64,000 nt of DNA from positions 620,001-684,000 of the forward strand of contig NZ_OZ245005.1 in NCBI RefSeq assembly GCF_965223525.1, read 5' to 3'. Origin of the DNA: Leptofilum sp965223525. GTDB lineage: Bacteria > Chloroflexota > Anaerolineae > Promineifilales > Promineifilaceae. Both the position numbers and the translations under genes were made by a program. Position 1 is the stretch's first letter, and each line of letters begins with the position of its first letter. Below, in pieces: positions 41,186-48,342 of this stretch. The notes below the pieces were generated by a model that worked only from the letters and a program-made list of their open reading frames with translations, ran no database searches and was not told the origin of the DNA.

Positions 41186-43114
41186 TCACTCTCCAACTTG
41201 GAGGGTGGTCAACCAATACGCATCGGTGATGCCTTCGGGAGTGGTGATGGGCAGGCGATTAGCGGGATCGGCCAAATCGTAGAGGCCGAGTAGCAAACGA
41301 TAGCTGCCGGGGGGCAGGTCGCGGGGAATGAGCAGGCCGTGATTGTCTAGAACCTGTTCGCCTGGTTGCCAGGTGGTGGTGAGGGCCAACCCGCCGCCCG
41401 GTTCGCTGTCTCGTTGACTAACCGGAATGCCGTTTTCATCCACCAGGTGCAGGAAAACTTTGTACCGATTTTGCAGGGGAACGGCCGTTTCCCAAAATAA
41501 AGTCACCGCCACAATATCCCCTGGACGCAAACTGGTTTCGCTGAGAGTGTAGCCATTCAGCCTAATATTTTCACCAAATGGCAGGGAGACTGCCGTTGCC
41601 ATCTCCGTGGCGGGGGCAGAGGGCACGGCATACGTTACAAAGCGCACGTCCCCGTACCACTCATCCGTCGCCTTGAAGGCGTGGGCATCTAGCCAACGCT
41701 CAATCAGCCGCTCCGGGTCGCGCTGGGCTTCCCCCCAGAAAATGGCGTAAAGACGGCCGTGCTGCGCCGCAATTTGGCTCAATGTGGCGTCTATTTCGTC
41801 GGGACTGGGGCGACTGCGCCCCTCCGGCAACGGGTAGACGTTTCCACTGTCAAGGTAGTAGTAAGTGAACGCCTCCCACTGGTTGGCGGCGTTCAAAATC
41901 ACCCCCGCATTGGGATAGTCCTCCGCCAAAATACGATTAGCCATTGCCCGGTAATCGGCACGGGCGTAGGCGGGGTCTGCATACATATTTTGCAGCGATT
42001 GCCATTCCCCCCACGGCAGCATCAGCAGGCAAATACCCGCTACCAATTGTAAACCCCGCTGGTTGGCTTCGGTAAACGCTGCGCCCAGCCAGATGACCCA
42101 AAACGGGACGGCCACTATTAAAAATTTGTAGAATTCAGCGTCAGTGGTTCCTGTAACAAACATCATCCCCAGTGGCACAAGGACGCCCAACAGTGGCAGG
42201 ATGAGCTTGGCACGGCCGTACGCCAACCCAATCACCAACAAACCAGCCACCAACCATAACAAACTAGCCTCCTGTTCAATGGTAGCCCCAAATGTGAGGA
42301 AGTGGGAAACGGCCGTTACAAATTCCCCAACCCCCGGACGGTTAACCGGATCGCTGCCAAACTGATCCAGAAAAATAGGTAGCCAGGGGGCATAGAGGAG
42401 GAGAGTGGCGAGCATGAGGAGAGACCAATATTTAATTGTGAATAATGAATTGTGAATTGTGAAGTTGGTGCGATAGGCTTGGATGATTTTGAGAAGAACA
42501 AACAGGTTGTGGACGAGGAGAACCGTCGGGAAGAAGTAATGCGTATACAAACCCGCCGCAGCGCACAGCACATACGCCCCACCCCACATCCAACTCCGAT
42601 TACTGTTTACCGATAACTGATTACTGTCTACCGAAAACCAGCGTAGCAGCAAAACCGTCGTCAGCACCGCTAAAAAGCCCAGCAGCCCATACATTCGTGC
42701 TTCCTGGCTATAATAAACCATCGCCGGATTGATAGCGACCAACGCCGCCGCAATTAAGCCAAGCCTCTGTGAACCTCCGTGCTTTCTCCGTGTAGCTCTG
42801 TGTTCCAGCTTTTTTCCTAAAACAAATGTCAACGGCACGGTTAGCAGCCCGGCAAACAAGGACAGTGACCGCAACCCAAATTCACTATGACCCACCAGCT
42901 TGCGCCACTGGTTTAGCAGCAAATAGTACAGCGGCGGATGAATATCGCTGGCTGTTCCTTCGATGATAAGCGGGATGGAACGCTCGCTGAGCCGGGCACT
43001 GTTTCCTTCATCGTTCCAAAACGATTGCACTTCCAGGTTGTGCACCCGCAGGCCATAAGCCAGCAACAAGACAGCAACCAGCAGCCAACGCCTACGATTG
43101 ACCCCAATCTCCAA
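41186..43114 (-). CDS. PMT-type membrane glycosyltransferase with C-terminal beta domain
   Basis: 642 residues. Helix 1 is followed by VQSFWNDEGNSARL and SDIHPPLYYLLL, the acidic residue and HPP loop of PMT/ArnT-type transferases. About ten further helices reach to residue 400, then a soluble region ends in a beta domain (NIRLNGYTLSETSLRPGDIVAVTLFWE, YKVFLHLVDENG). This domain is known from exported Chloroflexota glycosyltransferases. Three stretches (EHRATRRKHGGSQRL, SNQLSVNSNRS, TNFTIHNSLFTIKY) are encoded by dispersed repeats and lie in loops. The start overlaps another repeat just after the GH39-like gene. Confidence 0.85.
   Translation of the reverse strand: MEIGVNRRRWLLVAVLLLAYGLRVHNLEVQSFWNDEGNSARLSERSIPLIIEGTASDIHPPLYYLLLNQWRKLVGHSEFGLRSLSLFAGLLTVPLTFVLGKKLEHRATRRKHGGSQRLGLIAAALVAINPAMVYYSQEARMYGLLGFLAVLTTVLLLRWFSVDSNQLSVNSNRSWMWGGAYVLCAAAGLYTHYFFPTVLLVHNLFVLLKIIQAYRTNFTIHNSLFTIKYWSLLMLATLLLYAPWLPIFLDQFGSDPVNRPGVGEFVTAVSHFLTFGATIEQEASLLWLVAGLLVIGLAYGRAKLILPLLGVLVPLGMMFVTGTTDAEFYKFLIVAVPFWVIWLGAAFTEANQRGLQLVAGICLLMLPWGEWQSLQNMYADPAYARADYRAMANRILAEDYPNAGVILNAANQWEAFTYYYLDSGNVYPLPEGRSRPSPDEIDATLSQIAAQHGRLYAIFWGEAQRDPERLIERWLDAHAFKATDEWYGDVRFVTYAVPSAPATEMATAVSLPFGENIRLNGYTLSETSLRPGDIVAVTLFWETAVPLQNRYKVFLHLVDENGIPVSQRDSEPGGGLALTTTWQPGEQVLDNHGLLIPRDLPPGSYRLLLGLYDLADPANRLPITTPEGITDAYWLTTLQVGE
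42433..42468. repeat. AATTGTGAATAATG heptad repeat in a CDS
   Basis: AATTGTG, AATAATG, AATTGTG, AATTGTG in exact 7-bp register. It encodes TNFTIHNSLFTIKY in the glycosyltransferase. Confidence 0.75.
42597..42638. repeat. ATAACTGATTACTG repeat in a CDS
   Basis: GATTACTGTTTACCGATAAC and TGATTACTGTCTACC units, as at 6741-6768 and 16378, encode DSNQLSVNSNRS. Confidence 0.7.
42763..42806. repeat. CCTCTGTG/CTCCGTG repeat in a CDS
   Basis: CCTCTGTGAACCTCCGTGCT and TCTCCGTGTAGCTCTGTGTT encode EHRATRRKHGGSQ in the glycosyltransferase. Confidence 0.65.
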
Positions 43115-43136
43115 TCTCTAATCTCCAGTCTCTTCT
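43104..43136. repeat. AATCTCC heptad repeat at a gene junction
   Basis: CAATCTCCAATCTCTAATCT and CCAGTCTC units cover the stop of the GH39-like gene and the start of the glycosyltransferase. Confidence 0.65.
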
Positions 43137-44473
43137 TTTGGGGTTAACCAGCGGAGCAGGGCAAAAAAGAGGACGGCGAGCGAGGGGATGAAGAGATACG
43201 GCCGTAACCACATCCAATCATAATGCCAGGCGGTTTTTGGGGATGGCTCAACGCGCTCCGGCACATCTGCCACCAACGCCTCGTAGGCTGGCTGAGGCGT
43301 AAAGTCTGCGTCCAGCAGCCGAAAATAGTAAAAAGATTGATCCAGCTCCGTCTCATCCTTGCGCTTGAGAAACCAATAATTCACCACCCCCACCCAGGGC
43401 CACTCCGATTGCGCCCGCTCGTATGCTTCCAGAGCAAAACGCGCCTGCTGCTCTGGCGTCACCCGGCCAAAACGGTCGTCCATCCCCTCTGGCACCACAT
43501 TCCAACCCATTTCCGAAATCCAGATGGGCTTGTCGGCGTCGCCGTGCCGCACCATCACATCCCGCAAATACAAATTGTGTGGGTAGCTGATGACGTTTGG
43601 CTTCAGCCGCTGGTCCAGCGCGCCAGACCACAAGCCATACCCCTGCGCCGACATCACGTCAAAGCAGTCGCCTGCCCCAGCCCCATACATCCGCTCCAAA
43701 AAGATGAGATCATTCAGGTTGGCCTCGTTGATGGCCACCGTGGGCGTGAGCGCACCCGCCAGCACCACCGCTCCCGGATTCACCTCTTTGATGCGCCGAT
43801 AGGCTGTGCAAAGCAGTTCGGTATATTGCTCCGGGCTGACGGGTTGGTGAATGCCCCACTCCTCGTTGCCGTTGGGTTCGTTCCAAAGCTGGTAGTAGCG
43901 AATACGGCCGTTGTACCGTTCCGCCACCACCGCCGCAAAATCACCAAAATCCTCGTAATTATCCGGGGGTGCCAAAGAGCCAGTTGCCTCGATGGGCAGT
44001 GCGCGACTCCAAGCAGGCGGGTTACTCAGGCGGGCGATGATTTCAATGTCAAACGACTCTGCCAAATCCACAATGTTGTCGTACTTTTCCCAGGCCGAGC
44101 GGAACGGCTCGTGCCGCCGATCTTCAAAATCCCCTTTGCCGTGAATCTCAATATCTTCCCACACAAATTCCTGCCGAATAAAGGCAAAACCCGCCTGGTT
44201 GGCCATCTGCAGGCTAAGAGCACGCTTCTCAATTTCGGCTTCCTGCTCTAAAAAAGTGTTCACGCCAAATGGAGAAACGTTTACATGATTGGGAATGATC
44301 TCAGGGGCAAGTTGAGGCTGGGGACGTACGGCCGTATTCAGCCAATGCACTACGCCACGCAGTTGCGCCAATAGCTCATCCTCTCCTGTGAGTTCATACA
44401 AAGAGCCAACTGGCGGCCACAACGCCCCTACCAGCAACAAACCACTAACCACTAAAACCAATCGCCTCCACAT
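43118..44473 (-). CDS. Membrane-anchored GH39-like glycoside hydrolase
   Basis: 451 residues. An N-terminal helix (RRLVLVVSGLLLVGALW) and a C-terminal helix (PYLFIPSLAVLFFALLRWL) flank an extracytoplasmic (beta/alpha)8 domain. The acid/base Glu is in YQLWNEPNG and the nucleophile Glu in PIWISEMGWN. This is the clan GH-A arrangement, closest in pattern to GH39 and related xylosidase/cellulase-like proteins. It sits four bases upstream of the glycosyltransferase and is probably cotranscribed with it. Working in the assembly or trimming of surface polysaccharide is inferred; a free-standing degradative role is less likely because of the double membrane anchor. Confidence 0.8.
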   Translation of the reverse strand: MWRRLVLVVSGLLLVGALWPPVGSLYELTGEDELLAQLRGVVHWLNTAVRPQPQLAPEIIPNHVNVSPFGVNTFLEQEAEIEKRALSLQMANQAGFAFIRQEFVWEDIEIHGKGDFEDRRHEPFRSAWEKYDNIVDLAESFDIEIIARLSNPPAWSRALPIEATGSLAPPDNYEDFGDFAAVVAERYNGRIRYYQLWNEPNGNEEWGIHQPVSPEQYTELLCTAYRRIKEVNPGAVVLAGALTPTVAINEANLNDLIFLERMYGAGAGDCFDVMSAQGYGLWSGALDQRLKPNVISYPHNLYLRDVMVRHGDADKPIWISEMGWNVVPEGMDDRFGRVTPEQQARFALEAYERAQSEWPWVGVVNYWFLKRKDETELDQSFYYFRLLDADFTPQPAYEALVADVPERVEPSPKTAWHYDWMWLRPYLFIPSLAVLFFALLRWLTPKEETGD

Positions 44474-44496
44474 GGCGGCGATTATAGTCTAGCCTC

Positions 44497-44558
44497 AAGT
44501 GACAGTCACCTAATGACCCCTTTTTCATAAGAAGGCCGTTTCAAGGTGACTGTTACTT
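44497..44558. repeat. Inverted repeat of the GTGACAGTCAC family
   Basis: AAGTGACAGTCACCT (44497) pairs with AGGTGACTGTTACTT (44544), 14 of 15, with a 32-nt loop. A tighter copy is at 60420. Confidence 0.55.
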
Positions 44559-44698
44559 TTTCATGATGCACTGCGTCAGATAATCATGTAGAATGTCACT
44601 GCTTTTGCGGGTGAAACGGCCGTATGATAGACTTTTCCCCAAGCGCAACGGCACGTTGTGTCGGCGGCTTTCCAACAATAAATACAAGAGGGACACGC

Positions 44699-46717
44699 AT
44701 GTTATCACCAACTGAGAAGGTACTATTTGCATTTTTAGTTCTTGTTTGCACCGTAGCCACCATCAACACCTTTGGTCAGATGGCCAAAATCATCGGGCGC
44801 GGGCAAGGCAAGCTAAAGTTAGATGAACTACCGCGCCGCGCCATGACTGGCCTCGCGGCCCTCTTTTCACAAGGGCGCATCATCCGCCACCGCAAACTCT
44901 CCTCCATCTTCCATTACGCCGTCGCCTGGGGCTTCATCTTTTATCAACTAGTGAATGCTGTTGAGGTCGCCGAAGGACTCATCACCGGCTTTGAATTTTT
45001 ACACAACAACATTGTAGGGGATATTTTCCGCTTAGTGGCCGACATTTTGGGAGCATTCGTTTTTATCGCCGTCCTTTACTTCATTTTACGCCGCTTTGCC
45101 TGGGGCGATACAGCACTCGTTACTCGTGAAAACGTCACCTTACACCCTAAAGCCCGCGAGGGCGGCATCAGCAAAGATTCCTTAATTGTTGCCCTGTTCA
45201 TCCTCGTCCACAGCGGCTTCCGCATCATGGCCGTTGCTTTCCTCATTGCTCAACACAGCCCAGACCCCTTCCAACCAGTTTCCAACTTCGTCGCCCAAAC
45301 CTTCTTGGCAAACGGCTCCGCATTTGCCCTTGATTTTGGTTGGCATCTTAGCTGGTGGTTTGCCATTGGGTCGTTGGTTTTGTTCTTGCCCTACTTCCCC
45401 TACACCAAACACGCCCATCTGTTCATGGGGCCAGTCAACTTCATGACCCGTCCAGATCGCACCTATCTGGCACAAATGCACACGCTAGATTTTGAAGATG
45501 AAGAGATTGAACAGTTCGGTGCTGCCAGCCTGTTTGATCTAGAACAGACCCAAATTGTGGATGCCTTTGCCTGCATCATGTGTAATCGCTGCCAGGAAGT
45601 GTGTCCTGCTTACAACACCGGCAAAGAGCTCTCCCCAGCCGCCATCGAAATCAACAAGCGGTACCATATCCGCGAAAATATGGACGCCTTTGCCAACGGC
45701 GGTGAAGCCACTATGCCCCTGCTCGATTTTGCCATTAGCGAAAGCGCGGTGTGGGCCTGCACCGCCTGCGGCCACTGTGTTGATGTTTGCCCTGTTGGCA
45801 ACACGCCCATGCTAGACATCATGGATATTCGCCGCGACCAGGTGCTAATGGCCTCTGCTTTCCCCAACGAGTTAAAAGGGGCGTTTGTGGGCATGGAGCG
45901 CATGGGTAATCCGTGGCAATCTACCGAAGATCGCATGGAATGGGCCAAACCGCTCAATTTTGACGTTCCCACCGTGGAGGAAAATCCCGATTTCGAGTAT
46001 TTGCTTTGGGTGGGCTGCGCTGGTGCCTTTAACCCAGACGCGCAAGAAGTCGTTCGCGCTGTAGCCACCATTATGCACCACGCAGGCGTCAGCTTCGCCG
46101 TGCTGGGAGATGCAGAAACCTGCACGGGCGACTCTGCTCGTCGTGCTGGCAACGAATACCTGTACTATGAAATGGCACTGGGCAATATCGAAACGCTCAA
46201 TGCCGCCGGAGTGGACAAGAAACGCGTTGTTACCAGTTGCCCTCATTGTTTCACTACCATTGGCAAAGAGTACGGTGAGCTGGGTGGCCATTATGATGTA
46301 TTCCATCACACACAGCTCATTTCTGACCTGGTTGGTCGCGGCAAGCTGAGACTAAACGGCACCAAGCTAGAAAGCGTCACTTTTCATGATCCGTGTTACC
46401 TGGGGCGGCACAATGGCGTCCTCACCGAACCACGAGACGCATTGGCCAAAGCAGGTGCCACGCTGCTAGAAATGGATCGCAGTGGCTCCGATTCATTCTG
46501 CTGCGGCGCAGGTGGCGCGCAATACTGGAAGGAAGAGGAGCATGGCTCTGAGGCCGTCAACCTCAATCGCTTTGCCGAAGCCCAAAGTACAGGTGCGACT
46601 ACGCTAGCTGTTGGCTGCCCCTTCTGCGCCACGATGATGATTGATGCCAACCGTGAAAAGGGTGAACCGATGCAGGTGAAAGATGTGGCCCAGGTTGTGT
46701 TGGAAGCGATGGATTAG
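44699..46717 (+). CDS. Membrane-bound Fe-S oxidoreductase with CCG domains (HdrD/FadF-like)
   Basis: 672 residues from ATG 44699 (MLSPTEKVLF). The N-terminal 270 residues are a NarI/HdrE-like membrane cytochrome b part with six helices (GRIIRHRKLSSIFHYAVAWGF gives conserved His). Then come two [4Fe-4S] binding sites (CIMCNRCQEVCPAYNTG and CTACGHCVDVCPVGNTP) and two CCG domains (TCTGDSARRAGNE...SCPHC and FHDPCYLGR...FCCGAGG...CPFC). This order is that of FadF-type quinone:electron-transfer-flavoprotein or heterodisulfide reductase-like oxidoreductases, which link soluble flavoproteins to the quinone pool. No etfAB lies next to it. A strong terminator follows. Confidence 0.88.
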   Translation: MLSPTEKVLFAFLVLVCTVATINTFGQMAKIIGRGQGKLKLDELPRRAMTGLAALFSQGRIIRHRKLSSIFHYAVAWGFIFYQLVNAVEVAEGLITGFEFLHNNIVGDIFRLVADILGAFVFIAVLYFILRRFAWGDTALVTRENVTLHPKAREGGISKDSLIVALFILVHSGFRIMAVAFLIAQHSPDPFQPVSNFVAQTFLANGSAFALDFGWHLSWWFAIGSLVLFLPYFPYTKHAHLFMGPVNFMTRPDRTYLAQMHTLDFEDEEIEQFGAASLFDLEQTQIVDAFACIMCNRCQEVCPAYNTGKELSPAAIEINKRYHIRENMDAFANGGEATMPLLDFAISESAVWACTACGHCVDVCPVGNTPMLDIMDIRRDQVLMASAFPNELKGAFVGMERMGNPWQSTEDRMEWAKPLNFDVPTVEENPDFEYLLWVGCAGAFNPDAQEVVRAVATIMHHAGVSFAVLGDAETCTGDSARRAGNEYLYYEMALGNIETLNAAGVDKKRVVTSCPHCFTTIGKEYGELGGHYDVFHHTQLISDLVGRGKLRLNGTKLESVTFHDPCYLGRHNGVLTEPRDALAKAGATLLEMDRSGSDSFCCGAGGAQYWKEEEHGSEAVNLNRFAEAQSTGATTLAVGCPFCATMMIDANREKGEPMQVKDVAQVVLEAMD

Positions 46718-46748
46718 TTTTCCAATTTCTCAATTTAGAGCATCACAG

Positions 46749-46778
46749 CCGCCTGAGCTACTCAGGCGGTTGTTTTTT
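46749..46778 (+). terminator. Intrinsic terminator
   Basis: CCGCCTGAG, loop CTA, CTCAGGCGG, followed by TTGTTTTTT. It stops transcription after the Fe-S oxidoreductase gene. Confidence 0.9.
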
Positions 46779-46855
46779 GTAAACAACTCGCCAAAAAAGT
46801 GCAGCCATTGTATTATCAACATTGCGTCTCAAACATATGGAGAAATCAGGGAGAT

Positions 46856-47482
46856 ATGCACAAAATATTTGCAAGATTTTTTGTTTTTCTGTGGATTACG
46901 GCCGTTTTCACCGCCTGCACAGGGCCGCAATCTTATAGCGAAACATTTGACGCCCCAGGAAGCTGGCGCGTAGAAAGCAGTGGCGATGTCGAAGGTGAAG
47001 TACATGATGGCGTCTACGACTTTATTGTTCATGAATTTGATCTGACGAGCTGGACCACTGCTGGCCAAAGCTTTAGCGACGGCATTTATTCTGTAGAAGC
47101 GACCCAAGTGGCCGGGCCACCCAACAATGCCTTTGGCATGTTGTTCCGGGTAGATGATGAAGAAGACAACTTTTACTCCTTTCAAATTTCTGGCGACGGG
47201 TTCGTCTGGATTGGTAAGTATGAAGGTGGTATATCAGAGGTAGAACCGATTGTAGATGATTGGTGGTTCAAATCTCCCGTTATCAACCAGGGACATGCTA
47301 CCAATAAGCTGTCGGTGCAGGCTGAAGGGCAAAATCTCATCTTTTTTGTGAACGACCAGGAGGTTGGCCGCGTTACTGATGATGCTTTTAGTCGTGGGGA
47401 CATTGGCCTGATGGTGCGGACGCTAGGCGAAGGTGGGGTGCAGGTTCAGTTTGATAATTTTACCGTAGAGCCATTGCCTTAG
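46856..47482 (+). CDS. Lipoprotein with concanavalin-like (DUF1080/LamG-type) domain
   Basis: 208 residues. GGGAG precedes ATG 46856. The signal peptide MHKIFARFFVFLWITAVFTAC ends in a lipobox (FTAC), so it is a membrane-anchored exported lipoprotein. The mature part is a beta-sandwich: SYSETFDAPGSWRVESSGDVEGEVHDGVYDF, AFGMLFRVDDEEDNFYSFQISGDGFVWIGKYEGG, NKLSVQAEGQNLIFFVNDQEVGRV, DIGLMVRTLGEGGVQVQFDNFTV. This is the usual pattern of LamG/DUF1080 carbohydrate-binding-like folds common in Chloroflexota lipoproteins. The ligand is unknown. Confidence 0.8.
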   Translation: MHKIFARFFVFLWITAVFTACTGPQSYSETFDAPGSWRVESSGDVEGEVHDGVYDFIVHEFDLTSWTTAGQSFSDGIYSVEATQVAGPPNNAFGMLFRVDDEEDNFYSFQISGDGFVWIGKYEGGISEVEPIVDDWWFKSPVINQGHATNKLSVQAEGQNLIFFVNDQEVGRVTDDAFSRGDIGLMVRTLGEGGVQVQFDNFTVEPLP

Positions 47483-47497
47483 GGTTGATTGCTAAAG

Positions 47498-47594
47498 AAC
47501 AGGACTTACGCGGTTGCTCAGGCCGATCTCCTGACCGAGCCGGCTAGGTGGCACGGCGAGACGCCGGCCACAGCCCCAAAATGCGTAGGCCCTA
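47498..47594. mobile_element. MITE-like element with AGGACTTACGC ends
   Basis: The left end AGGACTTACGC is nearly complementary to the right end GCGTAGGCCCT. The inner 80 bp is about 90% identical to the sequence at 63918-64000. It encodes nothing and lies before the TIR gene. Confidence 0.6.
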
Positions 47595-47615
47595 AAGAAA
47601 ATAGGTGAAGTCGTT

Positions 47616-48338
47616 ATGTCAAGTTTGTACATCAGCTATGTTTCCAGGGACAAAGAGTTTGCCCACGAATTGGAAAGTGCGTTAAACACAAGGGGTATTC
47701 AAACCGTTGACGGCCGTTTAGGATTAGGCGACAGTCTCTCCACCAACGTTCGGCAAGGGCTGCAGCAAGCAACCTACGCTGTGCTCATTCTCAGCGAGGC
47801 GTTCTTCGACAAATCGTGGCCCCGCTTTGAATTTGAGGAGCTGGACAAGTTAGACAGAGATTTTGAAGGTGGCACCAAGCTGCTGCCTATTTGGCATGAG
47901 ATCGATCCGCAGCGAGTTTCTTACTTTGCCCCAGAATTGGCACAACGGATGGGCGTTTCCACTGCCAGGCACAGCCTCGAAATGATTGTAGATGAAATTG
48001 CCGATGTGGTAGAAGAGGAAGAGCATCTCGAAGAGTCTGGGGCTGACACAGCAATCACAGAAGCAGCACAGTTCCAAAAAGGATTTATGCCCGATCCCAT
48101 CGTCAAGCAACAATCCTTCTCGTCGCCCCAGGTTGCCTTGCGTGAAAATCTCAACAACTATTTCAGCGAGACCGAATTGCGCGTTCTTTGTTTTGATTTA
48201 GGCATTGATTACGAAGATTTAGGCGGGCGAAGCAAAGCAGAAAAGGTTCTAGAACTTATTGGCATGATGCAGCGACACGGCCGTTTAGATCAGCTTATTG
48301 ATATTGTACGTCAGCAACGGCCGCACAGCAGTTGGTAA
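47616..48338 (+). CDS. TIR-domain protein with C-terminal effector-associated domain
   Basis: 240 residues. Residues 1-135 are a TIR domain: LYISYVSRDKEFAHELESAL, a BB-loop like region, LILSEAFFDKSWPRFEFEEL with the Glu expected for NAD+ cleavage, and KLLPIWHEID. An acidic linker (VEEEEHLEESG) leads to a 65-residue death-like effector-associated domain (LRENLNNYFSETELRVLCFDLGIDYEDLGGRSKAEKVLELIGMMQRHGRLDQLI). This domain is used in bacterial conflict systems to recruit partners by homotypic contact. It lies four bases upstream of the HEAT/membrane gene, so the two form a unit. A defence role is inferred. Confidence 0.85.
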   Translation: MSSLYISYVSRDKEFAHELESALNTRGIQTVDGRLGLGDSLSTNVRQGLQQATYAVLILSEAFFDKSWPRFEFEELDKLDRDFEGGTKLLPIWHEIDPQRVSYFAPELAQRMGVSTARHSLEMIVDEIADVVEEEEHLEESGADTAITEAAQFQKGFMPDPIVKQQSFSSPQVALRENLNNYFSETELRVLCFDLGIDYEDLGGRSKAEKVLELIGMMQRHGRLDQLIDIVRQQRPHSSW

Positions 48339-48342
48339 GCTC

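Noticed and set aside
43223..44251. 342-residue plus-strand frame
   Set aside because: Antisense to the GH39-like hydrolase, with composition of a mirrored GC-rich frame and no recognisable motif.
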